Shown here one piece after another: positions 50,196 through 60,416 of a stretch of DNA of 64,000 nucleotides (position 1 is the first letter of the stretch; every line of letters begins with the position of its first letter). The notes under the pieces are model-generated. The model was given only the letters and a program-made list of their open reading frames with translations. It was not told the origin of the DNA and did no database searches. Origin of the DNA: Limnoperna fortunei (taxonomy: Eukaryota > Mollusca > Bivalvia > Mytilida > Modiolidae); contig OX104112.1 in NCBI GenBank assembly GCA_944474755.1, positions 22,904,460 through 22,968,459 on the forward strand. Reading direction: 5' to 3'. The position numbers were made by a program, and so were the translations under genes.

Positions 50196-50695
50196 AACTA
50201 GAGGGTGGGTAGGAGGGGGTCTCATCCCGTACTCCCGTAAAAATAAATACAAAATCCCGTTTTCCCGGTGAAATAATTGATCAATCCCGTTTTCCCGTTC
50301 AAAAATCAGACGACTTACCTCAGATCTGTAGATGAACAAGGATGATGCTGTAAATTGCAACGTATTGTGACTTTATAGCATGTATGTGTGATTTCCGCAT
50401 GCATTTTTTTATGTTTGTCATGATCTGTAATTGATTTTAGACTTACCCGAAGACTTACCAAAGTGAAAGTTTGTGAGATACATGGGTTTCCCGATTTCCC
50501 GATAAAATAAAATGAATTTCCAGTATCCCGCTAAGTAGAAATCCCGTATTCCCGTTGAAATAAAATGATCGTTCCCGGATCCCGCTATGTAAAAATCCCG
50601 AATTCCCGCAGTTTTATTTGTTAAATCCCGAATTCCCGGCGAATAAATCAGCCTTTCCCGCTGTCCCGTAAAAGGTCCTACCGACCCTATAACTA
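50196..50695. mobile_element. Terminal-inverted-repeat element rich in CCCGTTTTCCCG
   Basis: The left end GAGGGTGGGTAGGA is mirrored by TCCTACCGACCCTAT at the right. The word AACTA occurs at 50196-50200 and 50691-50695 and may be the target duplication, although the exact ends are ambiguous because flanking TA bases also fit. The interior repeats short words such as AAATCCCGTTTTCCCG, AATCCCGAATTCCCG and TCCCGCTAAGTAGAAATCCC. A truncated relative lies at 37905. It splits the surrounding tandem array, so it inserted after that array formed. Confidence 0.75.
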
Positions 50696-50900
50696 ATACA
50701 CGCGTCGACATCGGATAGGTTACTATGTCACATGTCGACCTTATATGTAACCCTTCAACGTGCAAATTACTGGAGGTAACTATTACACTTGTCAACATCG
50801 GGGATGAAACTATTTCACTTGGCGACATCGTGTAAGAACTTTTACACTTGCCGACATCGAGTCGGTATCTTTTACAAATGTCAACATGTAGGTTTCTTGG

Positions 50901-51398
50901 ATCCAATGTAAACTAGATATTATCCATTAGCCAACTGTTACGATCTGGTCCTCCTGTTCGTGAATAGAGAGGGAACCAGATCAAAACACTTGGCCAGCGA
51001 TGATGGGAATTATCTTGAAGTGTTTGTATTACCGTTAGCAACTTCACTTATAGTTTTAAAACAACGAGAATTGTTGTGATATTTTGTCTGAATTGGAATT
51101 TACTGCACTATCCTTCGTGTTAACGTTAACTTTGTGACTGTAGCGGAGCAGAGTCTAGAATAAAACTATTGTAAATATAATTCAAGGTATCTAAATCTAG
51201 GGGGGCCTTTATTTTTTTCCCAACTTCCTCCGTCTATGGGTATTTAGTGATGTAAGGGGGTGTCGGTTACACGTTATCTTATGCGCAACTCCTTCCACAA
51301 TACTGAATGGAATTTGATGAAACTTCCATAGAATATTTGTCACGTTGTACACCTGATGTTTTACATTTTGGTCAGACGATATTTTGGGTTTCAAATAG
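50901..51398. other. Intergenic sequence, nothing certain
   Basis: GATCTGGTCCTCC and GAGGGAACCAGATC at about 50950-50989 form a short inverted repeat. The stretch 51240-51390 (TTATCTTATGCGCAACTCC, TTTGATGAAACTTCC) looks like dispersed repeat sequence, but I cannot place it. Confidence 0.4.
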
Positions 51399-52336
51399 AA
51401 AAATATGGACAGACATCGTAATTCACATGACATTTTACTAAAAAATGCTTATGAAGAATCAGTAAATCTAGATAATGCAGGTAAAAGCAGTTGGTATAGT
51501 TGCATCAAATCTATCATGAAAAATCTAAATATTAACCTCAATATGTGCATAACATCCAAGTATAACATTAAATCACTTATTATTAATAAAGTAAAAATTA
51601 TTTACAACAAAATTTGGAAAGATGATATATTCAATGATAATAAGAGTAGGTCTGGAAATAAACTGAGAACCTACAGACTATTTAAAAATATTTTTTCATA
51701 TGAACCTTATTTAGACTATCTTTCAGAAAATAAAAGGAAAATGTTCACAAAATTTAGAATTAGTGCACATAAGTTAGAGATAGAAATAGGAAGATATAAA
51801 AATATTCCTGCAGAAAATAGAATTTGTGGGTTGTGCGACGCGGGAGTGGGAGATGAAATCCATTTTCTACTCCAGTGTCAAAAACTGAACAAAGAAAGAT
51901 CAAAATTTTTGCAGGAAATAAATAATATTAATAATAACTTTAGTAGGTTGGATACCACTTCCCAATTCACTTGGCTATTATCATCTGAAGACAAGATAAT
52001 AATATACAAACTAACTGATTATTTACTAATTATTAACAGTGAGAGAAATAAAATTCTTGATGCAAAATAATTATACATGCATTATTATATTTTAAAGCAT
52101 ATATTTATGTAGCTTTCACTTGGGTCACTGTGCTGGTTATAATAATTGTTGATTTGTGTAATATACATTGATTTTTCACATTTTCATTGGTTTTCATTTG
52201 CTTTTTTATTTTACATTTTCTTTGAAATTATTAATTTTGTTTAGAACAATCATTCTTTATTTTGTAACTTTAAAGTTGTATAGCTCTTCATGGGCGTCCT
52301 AATTGATAAATAAACATATTCTATTCTATTCTATTC
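51399..52336 (+). mobile_element. 3' end of a non-LTR retrotransposon, 5' truncated
   Basis: The ORF 51405-52070 (221 codons, closed upstream by TAG at 51396) reads like the C-terminal part of a LINE reverse-transcriptase polyprotein. Residues 118-138 carry the KFRISAHKLEIEIGRY phrase typical of that region. It is followed by a CCHC-type knuckle with the spacing C-x2-C-x7-H-x4-C (ICGLCDAGVGDEIHFLLQC). The reverse-transcriptase and endonuclease domains are missing, as expected after 5' truncation. After a 3' UTR, AATAAA at 52309-52314 is followed by an (ATTCT)n tail ending near 52336. Short-repeat tails of this kind are known for several non-LTR clades. The ORF itself is intact, so the copy may be young. 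Confidence 0.8.
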
Positions 52337-54455
52337 ATAAGTGAAGCGTGTGGTTGGGGTATCAATTTGCTTCAAGTTTTTCTAGTTTTGTTTTTATTTG
52401 TTTGTTTGTTTTTATTACCATTTGATTCCACAAAAAAGTACTTCCGGTCACCATTTTTTAAAACTTATGTTAATTCAAATGTTAGCATTAAACTAAGAAA
52501 TACTTTGTTGAGATTCCAATCAAATTTTAATAAAATTGATCAAACTGCTCTGCAAAAATTACAACTTTATTTTATCGGAGACATAACGACATCCGGGTTT
52601 CACACTCATCAAAGTAGGTTTTCCCGTTGTCGTACATATGGAGTAGGGATGCAAAGTGAAAATTTCAAAATCTTGCAAATTATAAATGTAATACCTCATT
52701 TGAAAGAGGCATTCATGACAATTTCAAAACAGCTTAGTTTTTTCAAATATCTCTTTTAATAACAAAGAAATTCACATTTGTATTTTTTCAAAATATTCGT
52801 TTTTGGCACAAAACTGTTTCCACAAAACAATTAAATATAAAAAATTGTAATAATGTAATTTAAATTGAATAAAGTTGTTTAGTTGATAGTTGCACAATAT
52901 TCTGTAAGATTCAGCTCAAAGTACCTACTGAATATATTTATTTCTATTTTATTTTGTAATTTTTTGTAGTCGACATAACTGGAAATCTGTCAAACAATAG
53001 TTGTTACCTTAAAATTCACTAAATTTCTCTTTCCTTATCACATTTACTGGGAGAGCTGAAATAAAAAGATATAAAAATTAAATATATGGTTTTTTTTATC
53101 CATAACTACAAGTAGTTAGAAGGCTGTATTATTTGTCGGAACAAAAAATATGAAAAATTGGTGGTAATACATGGAAAAAAATTCAAGTTAAATCCATAAT
53201 AAATAATCTCTTTATAACTTACAGATTACATTGTATATTGTTATTGTTATCATAATTATCTTGCTTTTTAAGAAAATAAACTATTCAATAAACAGTACAA
53301 CATTTAAATAAAAGTATTTCATCAAGTATTGTACATAATTTACAATGTACCTGAATAAGGATTATCAATGCCTGCATGTAAAAAAGAATGTGTTTTTTTT
53401 TTCAAATACTAGTATTCTGTATCATTTTTGAGCATTACAGTTACATTAAATCAATAGTTTAAATTCTTTTATCAAAATTTATTAATTTGTAGGGGTGCAG
53501 GCATTAATAGGTTCTAAATAAACTATAACCTGCTCCCGTAGGAAAAACAAGCTAAGCTTTAAAGTCCCAGAAATTTATTGATTGCTCCATTTTGTATTTG
53601 AATCTGCTTTTAATTTTACTACATAAATCTAAATAACAATGTGGTCTGATATGAAAATGTTCACACCCATTTTTACGATGATTTATAACAAAGTTAATTA
53701 AATGGAGCAAAAATTAAAATTTCTGGGTTTAAGTAGAACAAATCAAATAAATTTATGCACTGCCTGTGCATTTGGAAGTTTTTTACATGCAAAATAAACA
53801 AAATATTAAGTACTGCCAAAGATGTATCACTGCATATTCAGCATACACCAACAACTCATTCAATTTTTTTAGTACAATGGTGTTGACCTTTCTATAAGTT
53901 TTGAGATATTTTTTTCCACAAAACTGTTGACAGACAGACAGACAGACATTATGTATGTGTATAAAAGGATGTTTCCATCATATTGATATCAAATCTGATA
54001 TTCCTTTTTCAAAGCAAGAGATGACCTACATGTAGCTAAAAATTACATGCCTTGATTCTAATAAGCTGTTCTGAAATTGTCAAGAGGCCCAACTAGTATA
54101 CTTAAAGGAATACAGATATACTTGACTGAACAGCATAAATACTGCTGAAGGACACATGTACATATATGCAATGATATTTCTTGAACACTTATTATAAGAA
54201 GGAAAAAACCTTGTTAGTTAATGCACTTCCTGTGCATTTTATATAACAATAAAAAAATAATCTGAACAATGACAATGCCACCCTGCTACCAGCCTTTAGA
54301 ACTATCAGAATAATATCTGTGATACATGTTTCCATTAAATACCATTGAATGTTATTTAGTTAAAATGGCCATCTATCATATTTTTTTAGAAGTTAGTAAC
54401 ACACATGCTATTCTATCTAACTGACAGGTGGTATTAGGATGTGGTTTTGCTGATA
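52337..54455. other. AT-rich sequence with an uncertain 130-codon ORF
   Basis: The plus-strand ORF 52367-52759 has a hydrophobic start (a T-rich stretch) followed by about 95 residues of protein-like composition; a splice acceptor could lie near 52438. I do not recognise it. (GACA)n is present near 53930-53946. The region 53900-54455 would hold the 3' UTR of the minus-strand gene. Confidence 0.35.
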
Positions 54456-54986
54456 TCATACCACTTCAGGAATAATTTCAAGTTTTTGGTTTCTGTAATC
54501 TTCCATCAATTTGTAGGTATAAATTGCATTTGTATCAACAACTTCCCCATTGTTATCAAGTTCACAATCATATATTACATTATAGAAATTAGGAAAACCT
54601 GGGACTGTTGATATCACCTTGGCTGTGTAGGTCGCATCCTCGAATGTGTGTTTTATTTTCTTTCCTACTAGTAACGGCATTCTGTTGGAAGCCACTTCTT
54701 CATTTGCATTTAACGATGCTGCAGATTCAATCAATTTTTTCACATTTTCTGTAAGTTTTTCCAGTGACAAAGCTTTCCCTTTGTGAGAGGCATTAAAAAT
54801 AGTTTTATCTTTATAATGTTGCTTAAGGACATTTTGACGGAACCGCAGCTGAGATATTAAAGCTTTCCTTTTTTCAGTTGACTTGTGAATAGAGCTCAAA
54901 ATTGTATCTACAAGCTCAGTGCTTTGCCATAATCCATAGTATATAATATCAGCAGTCTGGGTTTCTTTCTTTTTATACAAATTTTG
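54456..54986 (-). CDS. -1-frame C-terminal extension with Tudor/chromo-like domain
   Basis: The 176 codons continue the 883-codon ORF if ribosomes slip one base back at 54986-54992; the fused product would have 1034 residues. The start is a lysine-rich helix, then YYGLWQSTELVD, helical sequence with QLRFRQNVLKQHYKDK, and a last 70 residues (GKKIKHTFED, YTAKVISTVPGFPNFYNVIY, YTYKLMEDYRNQKLEII) with the alternating pattern of a small beta-barrel reader domain such as Tudor or chromo. The YGLWQS segment fits, from memory, the C-terminal part of related long proteins of cnidarians and molluscs, which supports its belonging to the upstream ORF rather than being a separate gene. There is no ATG in the first part other than by alternative start, and the frame is closed upstream by TAA at 54995-54993, directly beside the slippery run. 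Confidence 0.7.
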   Translation of the reverse strand, partial: QNLYKKKETQTADIIYYGLWQSTELVDTILSSIHKSTEKRKALISQLRFRQNVLKQHYKDKTIFNASHKGKALSLEKLTENVKKLIESAASLNANEEVASNRMPLLVGKKIKHTFEDATYTAKVISTVPGFPNFYNVIYDCELDNNGEVVDTNAIYTYKLMEDYRNQKLEIIPEVV

Positions 54987-57559
54987 TTTTTTTTAATAAG
55001 AGCTTCCTGTTTCTCTTTCAAAGCTAACTGTCTTTTCCGCTCTATTTCTAAACAACGATTTCTGAATTTATCTTTTAGAAACTTTCTATTTTCTCTAGCT
55101 TCCTTCAAAAGTTTATATTTTTCATCTGAATCTAAAGATTGCAGCCATTCACTTGTTCGATTAAAAGAAAACATCAAAAAGGACTCATTTGTAAGCACTG
55201 AGGCATTTGGTCTGTAACGGACCATGAAATCCAACATACCAAATGCCCGCTCTGGTAATTTGTTATGTGGAATGACAGAAAGTGTTTCTTGTACAACTGC
55301 AGGTGAAGGTTCATAGAAGCTACCTCCTGGCAACTGCTCACTCATAGCAACTTTTAATAACTCATAAAAGCTTAAAAACAAATTTTGTGCTAACTGCACT
55401 GCTATATCATCAACTTTTTCAATTGTTTCTAGTAAACAATCGTACAACTTGTCTTTGTTCACTAATTCCTCTCCAAATGGGAATGCTTCCCCATTAATAA
55501 ATGAAGATGCATCTTGACTTTGGCTTTCAAAAAAATTTAAAAGGCATTCATAATGAATGTTCATTTCTAAAACATGTTTGTTTTGTTCTATTAATCTCCA
55601 AAAAGGTGCAGTCACACATTTAGAAATGAGACCAAGAACTTTACATTCTGCTATTACAATGTAAGATTTAGCAAGACTTAATGTTGCCTTTTGAATAAAG
55701 TTATTTGCTCCATGTACATTGTTTAAAAAATCCTGAACATGATTTCGATGGTAGAAAGCAAACTCTGCCATTAAAAATATGACATTGAACCTATTACCCC
55801 GAAAGGAAATAAAATGATTTCTTTCATTTTTGTTCTTACAGTATGTATTAAAATCACTAAAACATCCACTCTTTTCATCAACACCTTTGGCAAAGCATTT
55901 AGAGCAAAATCTTAAAAAATTTAGGAATTTTCCATCTTTCTTTGAAAATGATACATCCTGATCATCTTCATCCAAATCATGTTCTAAATCTTGTAACAGG
56001 TTTTCTGATTCGTGATGTAATGCTTCAAATTCTCTTAAAACAGGTGATGAACATTCCGCAAAGTTAACGAGCAAATGTAACCCACAAAAAAAATTATTAA
56101 TCTTTGAACAAACGTTTTGTTCTTCCTCTGAAAGTGTATCCCATGAACCTATTACTTCAGGAAGAATTTCCTTTCTGTATTCCACAAGTAAATGAGTGAA
56201 AGCTATATTAGTTTTTGCTCTGTTCGACATAAAATCTCGAATATTGCAAACTATATGGTAGCCATGAGATAAGTTATTATTTTCCAATTGTTTGTCACAT
56301 ACATTTGAAATATCAGACAAAATCTCCTTAAAGGTATCTAAAGTGGTACTTGATGCTTTATTGCACATTTCCCTCATTCCTAGCAAGTACACATTTTTTT
56401 CTTCATCACTAATAAAAAAACTATTGTATGTTTTTCCAAATTTTCTGGTCTCATCTGAATAAAGTGTAGTGCTTTTCTTATCTTTCAACTCTAACCCTAC
56501 TTGTTTTTGGCTAACTAAAATTTTTTCTTGAACAATGTTGTCAATAGTTTGACGAGATGGAACAGCACTTAATGACCTTCCTGTCAGTTTCAAACTTTCA
56601 TTAATTACTGATGTTACATTAATTGTAGCAACATTTAAACTTGTGAGAGCCATAACAGTTTGTCTAAATTGAGGGATGTATGAACGAGAAGATTCATCAA
56701 AAATATCAACAGTTTTGTTGTCATCCAGAAGACTTTGTAAATAATCACAATTAATATTGGCGTCAGTTAACTCGGATTTTAAATTTATCATGGTAGCAGT
56801 ATTTTCCTGAATAACATTCAAATGATGTGATACATCAGACTTTAATTTTTCATTTTCTGATTTCAAAGCATTGATTTCTGTTTGACTAGACTGTATTTTT
56901 TCTACATAATTATTATTTTGGTCTATACAAGACTTCAGCTGCGATTTAAGTTTAAGCCAATTTTTTTTATGCCGATTTGCTTGAACAGTAAGACTTTTTC
57001 TAGAGTTTTTCAATATGTTAATGAAGTTTGATTTCGATTGAATGACCTGTTGCTTGCCATCAATTATATTAGTCATACTTGTAATCTTTGCATCTTGTTC
57101 CCTTTTGACTTTCTTATATTCAAGAATTTCATTTTGCAAGCTTTCTGAATTTTTAACTTCTGCTTCATATTTTCTTTTTGCTTTGTGCAACTCTGTTGCA
57201 ATTTCTTCAGATACATCTTTATAAGTTTGTTCATGAGACGGTATTTTAGGTTCTTTATCTCCTAACACAGGAACTTTAAATAGTTCCGAGAGAAAGATTT
57301 CTTTCTGTGCCCTTCTTTTCTGAGAAAAAGTTTTTTTCAACTGATATAATTTAGTTTTTAGACTTTGAATGTTAACATTCCCTCTAGATATTTGTGAAAA
57401 CCAGGTAAACATATGGTCTTGGGAAATTTCTTTTGACTTAGCAAAATCAAAAATATCCATAGCAAGTTTGTTTGAAAGGTAAATATCATACTCTGACAAA
57501 TTACATGTAGGAAGGTCCAATAAAGGAATAAGATTTGTAATGTCTCTAATTTCTGACAT
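54908..57559 (-). CDS. Large intronless ORF, transposase-like or coiled-coil protein
   Basis: 883 codons open without intron, rare among genes of this genome type and typical of transposon-derived or retro-copied genes. Residues 1-100 are helical. Residues about 110-285 are heptad-rich and charged (coiled coil). Residues 290-800 form a globular core with LYSDETRKFG (367-376), RDFMSNRAKT (441-450), NNFFCGLHLLVNFAE (488-502) and RGNRFNVIF (587-595). ERAFGMLDFMVRYRPNAS (770-787) resembles the C-terminal block of large transposase-like families. D369, E370 and D442 are candidate acidic catalytic residues, but I cannot assign a DDE triad. Residues 800-860 are again charged helix. The last 25 codons after AAC (residue 858) look like out-of-frame sequence, because the natural continuation lies in the -1 frame. 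The ATG at 57559 is preceded by a short AT-rich leader. Function unknown; a domesticated or autonomous DNA transposon protein is my best inference. Confidence 0.8.
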   Translation of the reverse strand: MSEIRDITNLIPLLDLPTCNLSEYDIYLSNKLAMDIFDFAKSKEISQDHMFTWFSQISRGNVNIQSLKTKLYQLKKTFSQKRRAQKEIFLSELFKVPVLGDKEPKIPSHEQTYKDVSEEIATELHKAKRKYEAEVKNSESLQNEILEYKKVKREQDAKITSMTNIIDGKQQVIQSKSNFINILKNSRKSLTVQANRHKKNWLKLKSQLKSCIDQNNNYVEKIQSSQTEINALKSENEKLKSDVSHHLNVIQENTATMINLKSELTDANINCDYLQSLLDDNKTVDIFDESSRSYIPQFRQTVMALTSLNVATINVTSVINESLKLTGRSLSAVPSRQTIDNIVQEKILVSQKQVGLELKDKKSTTLYSDETRKFGKTYNSFFISDEEKNVYLLGMREMCNKASSTTLDTFKEILSDISNVCDKQLENNNLSHGYHIVCNIRDFMSNRAKTNIAFTHLLVEYRKEILPEVIGSWDTLSEEEQNVCSKINNFFCGLHLLVNFAECSSPVLREFEALHHESENLLQDLEHDLDEDDQDVSFSKKDGKFLNFLRFCSKCFAKGVDEKSGCFSDFNTYCKNKNERNHFISFRGNRFNVIFLMAEFAFYHRNHVQDFLNNVHGANNFIQKATLSLAKSYIVIAECKVLGLISKCVTAPFWRLIEQNKHVLEMNIHYECLLNFFESQSQDASSFINGEAFPFGEELVNKDKLYDCLLETIEKVDDIAVQLAQNLFLSFYELLKVAMSEQLPGGSFYEPSPAVVQETLSVIPHNKLPERAFGMLDFMVRYRPNASVLTNESFLMFSFNRTSEWLQSLDSDEKYKLLKEARENRKFLKDKFRNRCLEIERKRQLALKEKQEALIKKNKICIKRKKPRLLILYTMDYGKALSL
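54986..54992 (-). promoter_or_regulatory. Candidate -1 frameshift slippery heptamer A AAA AAC
   Basis: On the minus strand the reading is ATT AAA AAA AAC AAA. In the frame of the 883-codon ORF the last A of the first AAA, then AAA, then AAC give X XXY YYZ exactly, a heptamer known to direct -1 frameshifting in retroviruses and insertion sequences. A one-base backward slip leads into an open frame of 176 codons. I see no strong stem-loop or pseudoknot in the next 60 bases, only weak pairing of CTTGT with ACAAG. The A8 run is also a typical place for a one-base assembly error, and nine A residues would join the frames directly. Confidence 0.5.
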
Positions 57560-57669
57560 TTTATTTATGTCACGTAAAAATGAAAATCAAAGTGGTAGTT
57601 TTACAAATAAAAAGAAAACATATTTGAGTCACATAAATAACATTCGACCATGAAAATGAAATGTACAGT

Positions 57670-58088
57670 TCACATAAATGCATATGCATATTGTTCGTGC
57701 ATAGTCTTCAAAAGCCTTATTGAAAAGTTAGATTTACGAACACTTTTGACTTTTTCCATGTCTTCTATTTTATCTCGAAATTTAACATACATGTCAATAA
57801 CAGAAAAACCATACTGTCCTACATTTTTTTGCATATTCTCTACTAGGAAATCTAATAACATGCAGACAACTTCGTCTTCACTTTTTAGCAACTCAATCAA
57901 TAACAATTTTAAGTTCTTTTGTGGAATGGGGGACACATCTTTATCAACCCTCAGCAAATTTATCATTTGTACAGCATGAAAGCGTCTAGTGTCACTTACA
58001 TTAGATCTTCTGTTGTTGCCGTATGTTTCTCTGACTTGCAAGTAATGCACAACATTAACTGGTTTAACTGCAGTCATAACTAAAGCTT
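57670..58088 (-). CDS. 135-codon ORF, possible terminal exon or first cistron
   Basis: The ORF from ATG at 58077 encodes 135 residues, mostly helical (LLLIELLKSEDEVVCMLL, DFLVENMQKNVGQYGF) with a basic middle. I recognise no family. Eleven bases before the ATG is TATTTTCAG, a good splice acceptor, and the frame stays open back to it, so this may be the last exon of a spliced gene. It is on the same strand as the 883-codon ORF, 110 bp upstream of it, with no other gene between. It might therefore be a small first ORF of one mobile element, or an unrelated 3' exon. The composition is clearly more protein-like than that of the surrounding ORFs. Confidence 0.5.
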
Positions 58089-59081
58089 CTGAAAATATAA
58101 ATATAACACATACTCCATTTTAATGACACAACTACATATGGAGCGTAAAGATGCAAAGTCTATTCTGGACAACATGTGTATGTGGCCTGTGTTTTCTACT
58201 CATATGCAGCAAAACAAAGGACGAGCTTGTTTTAAAAACATTATTTTGCCCCCTACCTTATCAATTTGGAATGAAGAGCTATTGTCCCTTCTGTCCACTG
58301 TCTAATCAAATCCATTTTAACAAATAATTCGGTTATAAAACTACAATGACAAGTTTTATAAATATAAAAAACAAAAAAGATAATCCTATTTCTCATAGTT
58401 CCTATCTATGTTTACCTTCCCAATTTCCCGCCAAACTGTCAACGCGACAAAAGTTTATTTTTCACAATAGAGGTTGATTATTTTACTGCTCGACACACAA
58501 ATTGCCCCTTTACTCCTTAATATGTGAGAATAAATCTAAGAAATTGTAAGAAGTAGCGATTTATCAATATTTTTGATATTTACATCGGTCTGGAACTTTC
58601 TACTAAATGCATGCGTGAATTCTTATCTTTCTTCTGAAGAGCTATACATGGGAGGTAACTCAGGGATGACAAATGGGATAGGATTTTCAAAAAATATTTA
58701 AAATACTAACACGGTATTTAAAAAATTTTTAAATTAACAAATCTTTCAAAAGATATGTTAAACATTGTTCTGTAGAAGTTTCATTAATTTACTAAGCGGA
58801 TAATTAACTTTTAACGATCAACGAAATTTTGAAATCCGGTTTTCCCAACCTAATCAATGCCCCAAACTGTAACAGATATACGGTAAATGTGATGTCATCC
58901 CTCATGAATATGCATAAACAACAATTGATACCCTATGGTATTTATCATTTTCACTAAAGGCCGTAACAGCAACACCCCCGAAACATTAAAAATTACAGTC
59001 ATGCGCAAACGATTTTACCATACTTACCGAAAGTTATCTGCCCTTTGTATTTACGTCTCTATATGGAGCGCAGTTGAGTTG
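58089..59081. other. Upstream region of the minus-strand ORFs
   Basis: TTTCCCGCCAAA near 58430 resembles an E2F-type site, and ATGAATATGCAT near 58900 is octamer-like, but single matches of this length carry little weight. A 60-codon plus-strand ORF at 58123 is probably noise. Confidence 0.35.
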
Positions 59082-59729
59082 ACTCTGACACAAGCCAGGT
59101 AAACAAATTAAGAATTAATTTAAAGGGGGATTTAAAATCATTAATCTATTGTTATTCACATTGTTAATTGCTAATTGAACATAAAACAAATATTTTCACA
59201 ACATATACCTTTACCAACTGCATTTATTTGTGTATCCACAAAAACTACTTTCGTTTTGTAAAGCAAAAAAGGGGGTGCATTTTTCAGTTATCGAGAAAGA
59301 AAGACTCGTGATCGATATATAATCTAGAAGTGTCCGTCAGTATGGAGTATGTAATTATTTATAGTAATTGATAAATCGCAAGGAAGTCTAATGACCGGAC
59401 GCAGTGGTAACGTCCATTCGGCTCAAGGGCAAGCAAGTACAGTTATCCACGTGCAGTTATTATAGACCGGGGTTGAAATTTCAACACATTTAATTTACTA
59501 TCCATTAAATCCTATAGTCAGGTTCTGTTTTTAAGTCGGGAGAGTTAAGACCGGCATTTATCGTGCCATTACGTCGTGCATCGTCAGAACACATTAATTA
59601 TCAAGCTTTTTTATTAAAAATAATACTGCTGCAATCATTCTTAAAGATAGCATTTTCTCAACTTAAAAAAAATGTCCTGGGTTGATAGTTACTTTAGGTA
59701 CATTCAACATGGCTGCTAATGTGTTTAAT
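59082..59729. repeat. Left copy of a ~650-bp direct repeat
   Basis: It starts ACTCTGACACAAGCCAGGTA and ends CATGGCTGCTAATGTGTTTA. The second copy lies at 60417-61079, offset 1335 bp. Identity is high (I estimate above 85 per cent by eye) with small indels, for example a GGGGGTGC insertion near 59271 that the right copy lacks. No LTR-type TG...CA ends are clear. Confidence 0.9.
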
Positions 59730-60416
59730 TAATCTTTGGTGAACAAAAAACGCTGTTAAAAAAATTTAACATTTTAGAACTTCTTTAATTCAATTTAATT
59801 TTTTGTGTGTGTCACTCCTTAATCCTAGAGATGGCTGCCTACTCCTAAATCCTAGAGATGGCTGGCTACTCCTAAAACCTAGAGATGGCGCTGCCTAAGA
59901 AACATGGATTAACATGTGATCATAATAGAAATACATAGACACAGCTTTTTGTCGAAAAATAACACCTCACTTTAGCTTTTAAAATCAAAATTTGCTAGAA
60001 AATTCATGTCTCCTAAAAGGTTTTTTGGTAAGTCAGGTAAGAGTTACATGCTTTTTGTAGCCTGAAGTTGCCAATTAAAAGTTTCTTCTGCACGAAATGA
60101 AGTCTGCGTCTGCACTACAGTGGATTCTGCATGTAGCTCAGAATAATTTGAGTCTACCGTGCATTAGAGATAAATGTAATTCGTTATCAATGGGTTTGTG
60201 TGGGCCCACGTGTATGATTAGAGGTCATAATCTGAGTTTCGTTATTACACAGTGGTCCGAAAAGTACTCGTCACTTTTGTCTTCACTATATACATGTATC
60301 CTCGTGTATTGTGTTTTCGACTAATACTTTTTTTTACAAATTTACATATTAAAATTGAACGATTCAATGTTAGCGTGTAATTTGTGTTAGCTTTGTTAAT
60401 TTGGGACACACTGTTT
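59730..60416. other. Spacer between the two ~650-bp repeats
   Basis: It carries three 27-bp tandem units ACTCCTAAATCCTAGAGATGGCTGG-like at about 59814-59896. The 75-codon ORF at 60097-60324 has cysteines but no recognisable motif. Confidence 0.5.

Larger units (their letters stand above)
49146..50900. repeat. Diverged ~30-36-bp tandem array, interrupted twice
   Basis: The unit is roughly ATTACACATGTCGACATCGG GTAGGTAACT. Copies run from about 49146 to 49543, resume at 49975-50200 and again at 50691-50900. Units differ strongly from one another, so the array is old. The two gaps are a SINE (49544-49974) and an inverted-repeat element (about 50201-50690), each flanked by duplicated array sequence. 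Confidence 0.85.

Noticed and set aside
52367..52759. 130-codon plus-strand ORF with hydrophobic start
   Set aside because: The hydrophobic start is encoded by a simple T-rich tract, so it is not good evidence for a signal peptide. The later part could be an exon, but no junction or family supports it.
58123..58305. 60-codon plus-strand ORF opposite the minus-strand locus
   Set aside because: Short, with no domain and no supporting signals; kept only as a note because its composition is somewhat protein-like.
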